Shown: piece after piece, positions 12,239-20,473 of the stretch
Position numbering within the stretch: position 1 is the first letter of the stretch
Layout of the letters: every line of letters starts with the position of its first letter
Source: Leucobacter tenebrionis
GTDB taxonomy: Bacteria > Actinomycetota > Actinomycetes > Actinomycetales > Microbacteriaceae
Direction: 5' to 3'
NCBI RefSeq assembly: GCF_019884725.1
Contig: NZ_CP082322.1
Coordinates: 2,542,001 to 2,606,000, forward strand
Length of the DNA stretch: 64,000 bases
The notes under the pieces: model-generated
Database searches by the model: none
Told to the model about the DNA's origin: nothing
What the model saw: the letters and a program-made list of their open reading frames with translations, nothing else
Position numbers and translations under genes: made by a program

Positions 12239-12925
12239 ATGGCCGGCGAGGACGCCGCGGTGCCGGGCGGCCCGCGAGACCACGAGGGCGGGGCGCCGCT
12301 GGTCGACCAGCTCGCCGAGGTGCCTGTGCTCGACAGCGAGCTGCTCGTGCGCGGGCGGGTCTGGGACGTGCGCCGCGATCGCTTCGAGTTCGGGGGCGAC
12401 GTGCTCACCCGCGAGTACCTCGACCACACGGGCGCCGTCGCGGTCGTCGCGCTCGACGCCGACGACCGGGTGCTGCTGATCCAGCAGTACCGGCACGCCA
12501 TCGCGCATCGCGACTGGGAGATCCCCGCGGGCCTCATGGACGCGCCGGGGGAGTCCGGGCTGCTCGCGGCGCAGCGCGAACTCGCCGAGGAGGCCGACCT
12601 GCAGGCCTCGCGCTGGGACCTGCTGCTCGACCTGTTCCTGTCGCCGGGCGGCACCAGCGAGGCGATGCGCATCTTCCTCGCCCGCGACCTGTCCCCGGCC
12701 GAGCACGACTACGTGCGCGGTGAAGAGGAAGCGGAGCTGGTGCCGCGCTGGGTGCCGCTCGACGAGGTCGTCGAGGCCGTGCTCGCGGGGCGGGTGCAGA
12801 ACGCGGTCACCGTGAGCGGTGTGCTCGCCGCGGCGGCCTCCCGGGGGCGCGGCTGGTCGACACTGCGCGATCCCGAACTGCCCTGGGTCGCCCGCGAGGC
12901 CGCGCGGGGCACCCGGTCGAAGTAG
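12239..12925 (+). CDS. NUDIX hydrolase, ADP-ribose pyrophosphatase type
   Basis: This 228-residue protein carries a NUDIX box (residues about 100-123: GLMDAPGE, then RELAEEADL) with one residue more than the consensus between the first Gly and Glu, as is usual in actinobacterial homologues. The preceding [17 protein letters not shown] is typical of ADP-ribose pyrophosphatases. It should hydrolyse ADP-ribose to AMP and ribose 5-phosphate. The gene lies between pyrG and xerD, with an AGAGG ribosome site just before ATG 12239. Confidence 0.88.
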   Translation: MAGEDAAVPGGPRDHEGGAPLVDQLAEVPVLDSELLVRGRVWDVRRDRFEFGGDVLTREYLDHTGAVAVVALDADDRVLLIQQYRHAIAHRDWEIPAGLMDAPGESGLLAAQRELAEEADLQASRWDLLLDLFLSPGGTSEAMRIFLARDLSPAEHDYVRGEEEAELVPRWVPLDEVVEAVLAGRVQNAVTVSGVLAAAASRGRGWSTLRDPELPWVAREAARGTRSK

Positions 12926-12950
12926 GCGGGGCACGGGGAGGCATGCGCTG

Positions 12951-14072
12951 ATGGGGCTCACCGCGCAGCAGGGGGCCGAGCGCTACCTGCGGCACGTCAC
13001 GCTCGAGCGCGGGCTCTCGGCGAACAGCCTCGCGGCGTACCGGAGAGACCTCGACGCCTACGCCGCCTGGCTGGAGGCGCGCGGCATCTCCGACCTCGGG
13101 CACGTCACCCCCGACACGCTCTCGGAGTACGTAGCGGAGCTGAACGGGGGCGGCGCCGGTGCAGCGCCAGGTGCTTCATCGCCGGGTGCGGCGGCTGGGA
13201 CGGCGGGTGCGGCGGCTGGGACGGCGGGCGGCGCGGGATCGGGATCGGGGACGACGGGATCCGGATCCGCCCCCTCCTCCCCACCCCCGACCCGGCTCGC
13301 GCCCGCCTCGATCACCCGCCGGCTGTCGACCGTGCGCGGCATGCACCGCTTCCTGTTCGAGGAGGGGCTGCTCGAGACCCACGCTGGCAGCGGTGTGCGT
13401 ACGCCGAAGCCGGCGCTCCGCCTGCCCAAGGCGCTGCCCGTCGAGGAGGTCGAGGCGCTGCTCGCAGCAGCCGGTGGCGGTGAGGACGCGGCCGCCGATC
13501 AGCCCGTCGCGCTGCGGGATCGCGCGCTGCTCGAACTGCTCTACGCGAGCGGCGCCCGCGTGAGCGAGGTGACCGCGCTCGACCTCGACGACCTGCTCGC
13601 GGTGCCGGGCCGCGGCGACGCGTGGGAGGACCCGGAGTACGCGCTCGGCGAGGGCGGGTTCCTGCGGGTGACCGGCAAGGGATCGAAGCAGCGGATCGTG
13701 CCCTACGGCAGCTACGCGGGGCGCGCGCTCGCCGCCTACCTCGTGCGCGCCCGGCCCGCGATGGTGGCGCGTGGCAGCGGCACGCCCGCGCTCTTCGTCG
13801 GACCGCGCGGCGCACGGCTCTCGCGTCAGAGCGCCTGGCTCGTGATCCGCGCCGCGGCGGAACGCGCCGGGATCACTACCGAGGTGTCGCCGCACACCCT
13901 GCGCCACTCCTTCGCGACGCACCTGCTCGCGGGCGGCGCCGACGTGCGCACCGTGCAGGAGATGCTCGGGCACGCCTCGGTGACCACCACGCAGATCTAC
14001 ACCCAGGTGACCGCCGACACGCTGCGCGAGCACTACCTGATGTCGCACCCGCGTGCGCGGGTACAGGGCTGA
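12951..14072 (+). CDS. xerD: Site-specific tyrosine recombinase XerD, with unusual linker
   Basis: The 373-residue protein has an N-terminal SAM-like DNA-binding domain (residues 1-65) and a catalytic domain with ASGARVSE (catalytic Arg), GKGSKQR (Lys), [12 protein letters not shown] (His and Arg), GHASVTTT (His) and the tyrosine in QIYTQV. XerC/XerD resolve chromosome dimers at dif. Most homologues are about 300 residues; the extra length here is a Gly/Ala/Ser/Pro-rich linker at residues 66-113 between the two domains, encoded by a short tandem repeat near 13190-13230. ATG 12951 follows GGGAG at 12936-12940. A hairpin lies just after the stop. Confidence 0.93.
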   Translation: MGLTAQQGAERYLRHVTLERGLSANSLAAYRRDLDAYAAWLEARGISDLGHVTPDTLSEYVAELNGGGAGAAPGASSPGAAAGTAGAAAGTAGGAGSGSGTTGSGSAPSSPPPTRLAPASITRRLSTVRGMHRFLFEEGLLETHAGSGVRTPKPALRLPKALPVEEVEALLAAAGGGEDAAADQPVALRDRALLELLYASGARVSEVTALDLDDLLAVPGRGDAWEDPEYALGEGGFLRVTGKGSKQRIVPYGSYAGRALAAYLVRARPAMVARGSGTPALFVGPRGARLSRQSAWLVIRAAAERAGITTEVSPHTLRHSFATHLLAGGADVRTVQEMLGHASVTTTQIYTQVTADTLREHYLMSHPRARVQG

Positions 14073-14095
14073 TTCGGCGCCGTGTGCGCCGTTTT

Positions 14096-14138
14096 CGCGA
14101 TGCGGATCAACGCTGGCGCGTTGCTCTGTCGCATCGCG
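14096..14138 (+). terminator. Two-tier hairpin after xerD
   Basis: CGCGATGCG (14096-14104) pairs with CGCATCGCG (14130-14138), and CAACG (14108-14112) pairs with CGTTG (14119-14123) inside it. It begins 24 bases after the xerD stop and has no U-tract. It probably ends the pyrG-NUDIX-xerD transcript. Confidence 0.6.
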
Positions 14139-14204
14139 CACCCGCGTGCGAAATAGCGGCTCCCTGAGCCTGTCGAAGGGGGTGAAGGATCCGGACCCGA
14201 CCCT

Positions 14205-14264
14205 GCCGAGATACGGAGTTCGCACGTTCGGGCGCGATCAGAGCTGCAAAATCCGTATCTCGGC
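14205..14264. repeat. Perfect 13-bp inverted repeat, possible second terminator
   Basis: GCCGAGATACGGA (14205-14217) is perfectly repeated in inverse at 14252-14264 around a 34-base loop. It lies in the 265-base gap between convergent xerD and the DUF6320 gene. Bases 14161-14180 just upstream hold CCCTGAGCCTGTCGAAGGG, a short motif common in intergenic DNA of many high-GC genomes. The remainder of this gap shows no gene. Confidence 0.55.
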
Positions 14265-14337
14265 GCGGGTGAGGGAAAGGCTCGGATCGGGCGCAGGGTG
14301 GAGACGGGTCAGTCGCGCGGCAGGCGGAGCCCCGCGC

Positions 14338-15003
14338 CTACAGGTGCAGGCGCTTCGCCAGCTCGTGCCGCACCTCGGCGCTCCGGGCGTGCTGCAGGAG
14401 TCCCAGCACCACGAGGCTGAGGGCGCCGCAGATCGCCGACGGCAGCGGTGTCGTCACCCAGCCGAAGACCAGGAAACCGATGGGCGCAATACCCAGCAGC
14501 ACGGCCAGGCCGCTGTAGACGATGTGCTCGCCGACCTCGATGCGCATCACCCGCACCGTGATGAGCAGGGCGACGATCGAACACGCGCAGACGATCGGCA
14601 CCGCATACGTGAGCGACCACCCGCGCCAGCCGGTGAGGTAGTCCCAGTACACGCAGACCAGGCCGACCAGGACTACGAGATACACCGTCCCCTTGGCGAC
14701 GTTGCGCCGCTTGCGCACCGCCATCAGCACCACGAGCCACATCGCGATCACCCCCAGCCACACGGAGCGGAGCGCGCCGATGCCGTCGAGGTCCCTGCTG
14801 AACAGCAGTTGCACGACGAACGATGCGAGGATCACCGCGAGCGACGCGAGGAATAGCACCCGCAGCACCCTGCGCCGGGAGAACTCGAGCGGTACGGCCG
14901 GCAGCGGGCTCGGGGTCGCCTCGCCGGAGACGGGCCCCTCGCAGAGCGGGCAGCGGGTCCAGGCTCCCTCGATGTCGAGAGCGCACTCGAGGCAGCGTCT
15001 CAT
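14338..15003 (-). CDS. DUF6320-type membrane protein with zinc ribbon
   Basis: The 221-residue protein starts with a CxxC-x10-CxxC zinc ribbon (Cys4, Cys7, Cys18, Cys21), followed by six or so membrane helices from about residue 45 (for example LFLASLAVILASFVVQLLF). It resembles the DUF6320 family, which commonly neighbours condensation-fold acyltransferases. Its ATG overlaps the stop of the upstream acyltransferase (ATGA). Function is unknown; a membrane partner or substrate carrier for the two enzymes encoded with it is a reasonable guess from coupling alone. Confidence 0.75.
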   Translation of the reverse strand: MRRCLECALDIEGAWTRCPLCEGPVSGEATPSPLPAVPLEFSRRRVLRVLFLASLAVILASFVVQLLFSRDLDGIGALRSVWLGVIAMWLVVLMAVRKRRNVAKGTVYLVVLVGLVCVYWDYLTGWRGWSLTYAVPIVCACSIVALLITVRVMRIEVGEHIVYSGLAVLLGIAPIGFLVFGWVTTPLPSAICGALSLVVLGLLQHARSAEVRHELAKRLHL

Positions 15004-16472
15004 AGCTCCTCCTCCGCGAGTTCCGCCTCGGTCACCCGGGCTGCGGCGACGGTGACGTCGATCCCGCGCGAGGTGAGGAGTCGCGCGAACTCCCGGATGT
15101 GGTCGGTCTCCGTGAACGGCGAGGTGAAGGTGATCGTGAGCAGCCCCGCGTGAGAGATGGCGCAGAACTGCGGTCGCACCGCGGAGACGTGGAACAGCAT
15201 GCGGCCCACGCGCGATTCCGCGGGCTCCGGGAGGGTCACGCGGCCCAGATTCGAGACCGCGACGCTCAGCCCCCGGTTGTTGGCCCAGTTGATCAGGCCC
15301 AGGAGCACGTCCTTGAGGGGCCTCGGCACGATCCTCAACCCGATCATCCGCTCGAACCGGATGAACCTTCGCAGCTTCCGCCCCAGCGCCTCGGGGCTCG
15401 CCTTCGGGCGGAACTGCGCCTCCAACCGCCTGCAGATCGAGCCGAGATCGTCGGCGCCCTCGCCGTAGGTGTGCGCGACGCGCACGGTCGCGAAGAAGTT
15501 CCGCGCCGACGTCGACGGGTAGAACTGGCGCAGATTCACCGGCACCGACGCCGCGATGGTGCGCGCTCTGCCGAGTCCGCCCGAGGAGGAGCGCACGGCT
15601 TCGAAGAACAGTGCGGTCAGATACATGGTGAGGGCGACTCCCTCGGCGCGCGCGAGTGCGAGCACCTCCTGGGCCGGGGCGGTGAGTTCGACCGCTCGCG
15701 TGCGGTTGTCAGGGGTGCGCGTTCCCCTCACCCGGTGCACCTGTTCGCCCGGCCGGCGCCGCAGGCTGCGAATGCTCCAGCGCGCTTCGGGGGCGGGCGG
15801 CGCGCTCTCGGCCACGGTGAGCGCGGCCGGCGTCGCCGCGCGGCTGAACGCGGATCCGGCAGCGGGCGCCTCCGCGCCCCGCCGGCGGCGGAAGTAGTGG
15901 GCGAAGCTGTCGGCGGTCAGCTCGTGCACCGGGCCGGCCGCGTCGTCACCCGGCCGCGGGGCGGCGTCCGCTCGAGAGGGGTCGAGGCGTTCTTCGGAGC
16001 TGGGAGGATCGGCGTGCGCCTCACCGGCAGCATCTCCCTCGGGCGGGTGCTCGGGATCCCGCAGTCGGGTGTAGGCGGCCAGGAGGTCGGAGAGGAACCA
16101 CAGCGCCCCGGTGCCGTCGGACAGAGCGTGGAAGATCTCGAGGATGACGCGCCGACGGTGGTGCATCACGCGGAACAGCAGGTTCAACCGGTCGGCCTGG
16201 TAGATGGGCGCGCACGTGTGCTGCTCGTCCTCCGTGACGGTCGGGCGCAGATCGCTGTCCTGCAGGTAGTACCAGAAGACCCCGCGTCGCAGCACCGCGT
16301 GGTAGAGCGGGTACCGCTCGTACGTGGTGTCGAGGGCCTGCTGCAGCAGGGCCGGGTCCACGTCGTGGTCGACCTCGGCGCTCAGGCGGAACACCTTCGG
16401 ATCCGCATCGCTGCGGGCCGCGAGGAAGATGTTGGACGCGTTGTCGAGCCGCACCCAGGCTCGGCGGGTCAT
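15000..16472 (-). CDS. Condensation-fold acyltransferase (alcohol acetyltransferase-like)
   Basis: The 490-residue protein has the CoA-dependent acyltransferase/condensation fold, with catalytic-type HALSDGTG (His115, Asp119, Gly120) replacing HHxxxDG. A second conserved region (VPVNLRQFYPSTSARNFFATV, about residues 325-345) corresponds to the DFGWG-side strand of the fold. An acidic, disordered insert lies at about residues 140-240. Homologues are annotated as alcohol acetyltransferases or PapA-like enzymes. It is coupled at both ends (ATGA overlaps) to an esterase-like hydrolase upstream and a DUF6320 membrane protein downstream. The acyl acceptor is not predictable from the sequence. Confidence 0.78.
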   Translation of the reverse strand: MTRRAWVRLDNASNIFLAARSDADPKVFRLSAEVDHDVDPALLQQALDTTYERYPLYHAVLRRGVFWYYLQDSDLRPTVTEDEQHTCAPIYQADRLNLLFRVMHHRRRVILEIFHALSDGTGALWFLSDLLAAYTRLRDPEHPPEGDAAGEAHADPPSSEERLDPSRADAAPRPGDDAAGPVHELTADSFAHYFRRRRGAEAPAAGSAFSRAATPAALTVAESAPPAPEARWSIRSLRRRPGEQVHRVRGTRTPDNRTRAVELTAPAQEVLALARAEGVALTMYLTALFFEAVRSSSGGLGRARTIAASVPVNLRQFYPSTSARNFFATVRVAHTYGEGADDLGSICRRLEAQFRPKASPEALGRKLRRFIRFERMIGLRIVPRPLKDVLLGLINWANNRGLSVAVSNLGRVTLPEPAESRVGRMLFHVSAVRPQFCAISHAGLLTITFTSPFTETDHIREFARLLTSRGIDVTVAAARVTEAELAEEEL

Positions 16473-17428
16473 GGCATGCCCTGGTGAACGGAGCTCTCCT
16501 CGGCGTCGCCGTCGAGGAAGGCGTTGATCACCTCGTACGCCTCCCGGAGCGACCGGGAGAAGCGGGGCAGAGCGATGAATCCGTGCAGCGCTCCGTCGAC
16601 GCGGTGCAGCCGAACCGCGTTGCCCGCGGCCTCGAGCGCGCGGCCGTAGGCCTCGCCCTCGTCGCGCAGCAGGTCGAGCTCGGCCGTGATCACCAGCGTG
16701 CGCGGCTGCGCGGAGAGGTCCTCCGACATGAGCGGAGCCACGAGGCGGTCGCGGCGGCGCTCGGGATCGGGCACGTAGAGTTCGAAGTAGTCCTGCACCT
16801 CGGCGTTCGTGAGCCGGTAGTCCTCGCCGTGATTGCGCACCGAGGCGAAGGGGGAGGAGGCCGGGTCATGATCCCAGTGGGTCACCGGATAGAGCAGGAT
16901 CTGGCGACTCGCTCCGTGCCGGCCGCGATCCCGCAGCAGCAGCGAGACGACCGCGGCGAGATTGCCCCCGGCCGAGTCGCCCACCAGCACGATGCGGTCG
17001 GCGCTGTCGGCACCCGCCCGCTGCGGGTCCTCCAGCAGCAGCCGGGCGACGTCGTAGCAGTCCTCCAGGCCCGCCGGGAAGGGGTGCTCGGGCGCGAGCC
17101 GGTAGTCGACCGACAGCACGGTGCAGCCCGTGAGGTCCGCCATCGTTGCGCACGCCGGGGTGTAGCTCTCGATATCCCCCGTGACCCAGCCGCCGCCGTG
17201 GAAGAACACGAGCACGTCATCGCGCAGGCGCTCCTTCGGCTGGAAGGTGCGAACCGGCACCCGGTGGCTCGCGCCGTCCGGGCCGATCCGCCAGTCCGAT
17301 GCCTGGTACCGGGGGACCGGAAGCGCGGCGAGTCGGCGCTGGCGGCGGCGCACCTTCTCGTAGTCCTCCCGCATATTGAGGCGCGGGGCGGCGAACAGGC
17401 TCAGCGCCGCCCGGAACAGCCGGTTCAC
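16469..17428 (-). CDS. Alpha/beta hydrolase, hormone-sensitive-lipase-type esterase
   Basis: The 319-residue protein has the oxyanion motif HGGGW (residues 77-81), nucleophile elbow GDSAGG (Ser152), a late Asp (TAELDLLRDEG) and catalytic His (DGALHGF). That is the complete triad of the HSL/bacterial esterase family. I chose GTG 17428, which starts at NRLFRAALSLFAAPRL; the frame is open upstream but is unlike the family. It is the first gene of a coupled three-gene operon with the acyltransferase and DUF6320 gene. Together they could make and remove an acyl ester, possibly on a lipid or cell-wall alcohol (inference). Confidence 0.85.
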   Translation of the reverse strand: MNRLFRAALSLFAAPRLNMREDYEKVRRRQRRLAALPVPRYQASDWRIGPDGASHRVPVRTFQPKERLRDDVLVFFHGGGWVTGDIESYTPACATMADLTGCTVLSVDYRLAPEHPFPAGLEDCYDVARLLLEDPQRAGADSADRIVLVGDSAGGNLAAVVSLLLRDRGRHGASRQILLYPVTHWDHDPASSPFASVRNHGEDYRLTNAEVQDYFELYVPDPERRRDRLVAPLMSEDLSAQPRTLVITAELDLLRDEGEAYGRALEAAGNAVRLHRVDGALHGFIALPRFSRSLREAYEVINAFLDGDAEESSVHQGMP

Positions 17429-17582
17429 GGGATGCCGGCGGCGTCGGGAGATGAGCGGTGCATGCCCCCAGCATAGAGAGGCTTCCTGTCGCTGCACCCG
17501 GCCTGCCCGGCCGGCCGGCTGCCTGTGCGCCCGGCTGCCCGTGCGCCCGGCCCGCGGCCGTGCGCCTGCCCGTCCCCTTCGC

Positions 17583-17646
17583 GCACCGATCTGCCCCGGA
17601 ACACACCGAACTCGTGGTTTTGATGTGCATCTCGGCAGATCGGTGC
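17583..17646. repeat. Perfect 13-bp inverted repeat in the hydrolase/parA intergenic region
   Basis: GCACCGATCTGCC (17583-17595) is mirrored at 17634-17646 around a 38-base loop. The 306-base gap 17429-17734 separates divergent genes, so a terminator is not expected. The same gap has a GC-rich low-complexity stretch (17496-17575) and a putative parA -10 box TAGGAT at 17693-17698. The repeat resembles the hairpin at 14205 in size and may be a dispersed palindromic element or a shared operator. Confidence 0.5.
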
Positions 17647-17734
17647 TGCTGGAGCGGGATCCGCGGGATCCTCGACCACACATCGGGCGCGATAGGATGG
17701 GGCGTTAGCGAGCGACACGAGAGAGGGGCCGGGT

Positions 17735-18589
17735 ATGGCAGACACTCTGTTCGAGTTGGGCCCGACCGGCCGACCCGAGCGCATCATCCCGCCGCCGCCC
17801 AAGCTCGAACGGCACGGGCCTGCGCGCATCATCGCGATGTGCAACCAGAAGGGCGGGGTGGGCAAGACCACCAGCACCATCAACCTCGCGGCTGCGCTCG
17901 CGCGCTACGGCCGCCGGGTGCTCGCCGTCGACTTCGACCCGCAGGGCGCGCTCTCCGCGGGCCTCGGCGTGCCCGCGCACGACGTGCCCACCATCTACGA
18001 CCTCATGCTCGGCAAGGAGAAGGATCCGCAGGCGGCCATTCAGGTCACTGAGACCCCCGGCCTCGACGTGATCCCCGCCAACATCGACCTCTCGGCAGCC
18101 GAGGTGCACCTCGTGACGGAGGTGGCGCGCGAGCAGATCCTCGCCGGCGTGCTGCGCAAGGTCGCGGGCGACTACGACGTGATCCTCGTCGACTGCCAGC
18201 CCTCGCTGGGTCTGCTCACCGTCAACGCGCTCACCGCGAGTCATGGCGTGCTGATCCCGCTCGCCTGCGAGTACTTCGCGCTGCGCGGGGTCGCCCTGCT
18301 GGTCGAGACCATCGAGAAGGTGAAGGATCGCCTCAACCCGGCTCTCGAGCTCGACGGCATCCTCGCCACCATGTACGACGCGCGCACGCTGCACGCGCGG
18401 GAGGTGCTCGAGCGCGTGGTCGACACCTTCGGAGACAAGGTCTTCGACACCGTGATCGGGCGCACCGTCAAGCTGCCCGATGCGCAGATCGCGGCGAAGC
18501 CGATCCTCGACTACGCGCCCTCGAACGCCGCCTCCGAGGCCTACCTCAAACTCGCCCGCGAGCTCGTGCAGCGGGGCGCCGTCGCCTGA
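17735..18589 (+). CDS. parA: ParA-family ATPase
   Basis: This 284-residue protein has the deviant Walker A KGGVGKTT (residues 39-46), the A' motif AVDFDPQGALS and Walker B VILVDCQPSLG. It is a Soj/ParA-like ATPase of the version found next to scpA/scpB in actinobacteria, separate from the origin-proximal parAB pair. A role in chromosome organisation with condensin is inferred from that constant neighbourhood. ATG 17735 is preceded by GAGAGAGG. It begins the parA-scpA-scpB-rluB operon. Confidence 0.9.
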   Translation: MADTLFELGPTGRPERIIPPPPKLERHGPARIIAMCNQKGGVGKTTSTINLAAALARYGRRVLAVDFDPQGALSAGLGVPAHDVPTIYDLMLGKEKDPQAAIQVTETPGLDVIPANIDLSAAEVHLVTEVAREQILAGVLRKVAGDYDVILVDCQPSLGLLTVNALTASHGVLIPLACEYFALRGVALLVETIEKVKDRLNPALELDGILATMYDARTLHAREVLERVVDTFGDKVFDTVIGRTVKLPDAQIAAKPILDYAPSNAASEAYLKLARELVQRGAVA

Positions 18590-18597
18590 ACGCCGTC

Positions 18598-19656
18598 ATG
18601 ATCGCGCTTGCAGGCGAACCCGGAGAACGCGAGGCGTCCGACGATTCGGCTGAAACCGCAGCCGGTGCGGTCGCCGGTACCGCTGCCGATCCTGCCGGTC
18701 CTACCGGCGCAGCTGCCGGCCCTGCCGACGCCGCGGTCGCCGATCCTGCCGCCGGTCCTGCAGCCGCTGATGCCGGCGCCGCCGTGGCCTCAGCCGCCGC
18801 CGGCGCCGACGATGCCGCAGCCGCCGCAGCCGCCGATCCCGCAGACGACGACGGCGCCTTCCGCGTCACTCTCGAGGTGTTCGACGGCCCCTTCGATCTG
18901 CTGCTGAACCTGATCGGCAAGCACGAGCTCGACATCACTGAGGTCTCGCTCAGCCTCGTCACCGACGAGTTCATCGCGTACCTCGCATCGCTCGAGGGCC
19001 AGGGGCTGATCGAGCTGGATCGCGCCTCGGAGTTCCTGGTGGTGGCGGCGACGCTGCTCGACATGAAGATCGCGAGCCTGCTACCGCAGGGCGAGGCGGT
19101 GGACGCCGAGGACATCGCGCTGCTCGAAGCGCGCGACCTGCTCTTCGCCCGGCTGCTGCAGTATCGGGCGTTCAAGCAGGCGAGCGCCTGGTTCCAGGGG
19201 CGGTTCGACGCCGAGAGCGCCCGGCATCCGCGCCTCGTTCCGCTCGACGCCAAGTACCGAGAGCGCACGCCCGAATTCGCCTGGTCGCTGTCGGCGGCCG
19301 ACTTCGCGGCGATCGCGACGCTCGCGTTCGCACCGCGCGAGATCCCGACGGTCGGGCTCGACCATCTGCACGCGCCGCTCGTGTCGATCAGGGAGCAGGC
19401 CGCGCTGGTGGTGTCGATGCTGCGCCCGGCCGACGGGCGGGGCGGCTCGAGGTCGTTCCGGGAGCTCGTGGCGGGCGTCGACGCGGTGAACGAGCGCGGG
19501 GTGATCGTGGCTCGCTTCCTCGCGATCCTCGAGCTGTATCGGCGCGCCGCCGTGTCATTCGAGCAGGCCGAGCCGCTGGGGGAACTGCGCGTGCAGTGGA
19601 CCGGCGAGCACTGGTCGGACGAAGAACTCTCTACGCTGGGGAACGATTATGACTGA
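18598..19656 (+). CDS. scpA: Segregation and condensation protein A
   Basis: The 352-residue kleisin subunit has its conserved core from about residue 85 (FRVTLEVFDGPFDLLLNLIG, then ELDITEVSLSLVTDEF) to the C-terminal winged helix (QWTGEHWSDEEL). The first 80 residues are almost only Ala, Pro, Gly and Asp, a low-complexity extension encoded by GCC/GCX repeats. ATG 18598 lacks a strong ribosome site and follows the parA stop by 8 bases; a later start cannot be excluded. It overlaps scpB by 8 bases. Confidence 0.9.
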   Translation: MIALAGEPGEREASDDSAETAAGAVAGTAADPAGPTGAAAGPADAAVADPAAGPAAADAGAAVASAAAGADDAAAAAAADPADDDGAFRVTLEVFDGPFDLLLNLIGKHELDITEVSLSLVTDEFIAYLASLEGQGLIELDRASEFLVVAATLLDMKIASLLPQGEAVDAEDIALLEARDLLFARLLQYRAFKQASAWFQGRFDAESARHPRLVPLDAKYRERTPEFAWSLSAADFAAIATLAFAPREIPTVGLDHLHAPLVSIREQAALVVSMLRPADGRGGSRSFRELVAGVDAVNERGVIVARFLAILELYRRAAVSFEQAEPLGELRVQWTGEHWSDEELSTLGNDYD

Positions 19657-20473
19657 GCAGGATGTGATGGACGGCGCGGTTGCCCCGCAGCCGGATTCTG
19701 GCACGGCGGCCGAATCGGGGTCGCAAAGTGCGATTTCGGAGCCGCCGAAAGCATCCGAAGCGACCCCGATTTCGTCTGCGGTGGCTGAGGCGGCTGCGGT
19801 GGCTGAGACGGAGGCGGCTGCGGCGACTGATACGGAGCCCGAGGCGGGAGCGAAAGCGGAGACCGAGGCCGATTCCGCGCTCGCCCGCGCCCGCGAGCAG
19901 CACACGCTGGCGCAGCAGCTCGAGGCGCTGCTGATCGTCGCCGACGAGCCGTTGAGCGTGGTGACGCTCGCCACGGCGACGGATCGGCCGCTGCGCGAGG
20001 TGCGCGCCGCGCTCGCGGGCCTGGTCGCGGAGTACGACGGCACGGCAGAGGAAGGATCCGGATCCCGAATCCAATCCCAGCGCGGCTTCGAGCTGCGCGA
20101 GGTCGCGGGCGGCTACCGCTTCTACGTGCGCGAGAGCCTCGATCCCGTCGTCGCCGATTTCGTGCAGCAGCAGACCCCCGCGAAGCTCTCGCAGGCGGCG
20201 CTCGAGACACTCGCGGTGGTCGCCTACCGCCAGCCGATCTCGCGGGGTGCGATCGCCTCGATCCGCGCGGTCAACGTCGACTCGGTGGTGCGTACGCTGC
20301 TCGCGCGCGGGCTCATCACCGAGGTCGGGCAGGATCCCGAGACCACAGCCACCCTCTACGGCACGACCGAGGCGCTGCTCCGGCACCTCGGCATCGAAGA
20401 CATCTCAGAGCTGCCGCCCATCGCGCCGCTGCTCGACGACCCATCGGAAGGATTTGAGCATGAGTCGCTCTGA
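19649..20473 (+). CDS. scpB: Segregation and condensation protein B
   Basis: The 274-residue protein has tandem winged helices starting about residue 85 (LAQQLEALLIVADEPLSV) and the conserved block LSQAALETLAVVAYRQPISRGAI. ScpB binds the ScpA kleisin in the SMC complex. Its N-terminus is an acidic Ala/Glu-rich low-complexity region of about 80 residues, like that in scpA. The start overlaps scpA by 8 bases and the end overlaps rluB by 14. Confidence 0.92.
   Translation: MTEQDVMDGAVAPQPDSGTAAESGSQSAISEPPKASEATPISSAVAEAAAVAETEAAAATDTEPEAGAKAETEADSALARAREQHTLAQQLEALLIVADEPLSVVTLATATDRPLREVRAALAGLVAEYDGTAEEGSGSRIQSQRGFELREVAGGYRFYVRESLDPVVADFVQQQTPAKLSQAALETLAVVAYRQPISRGAIASIRAVNVDSVVRTLLARGLITEVGQDPETTATLYGTTEALLRHLGIEDISELPPIAPLLDDPSEGFEHESL

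Noticed and set aside
14161-14180. CCCTGAGCCTGTCGAAGGG as an operator
   Set aside because: It is a very common intergenic motif of high-GC genomes and lies between convergent genes, so it carries no specific regulatory meaning here.
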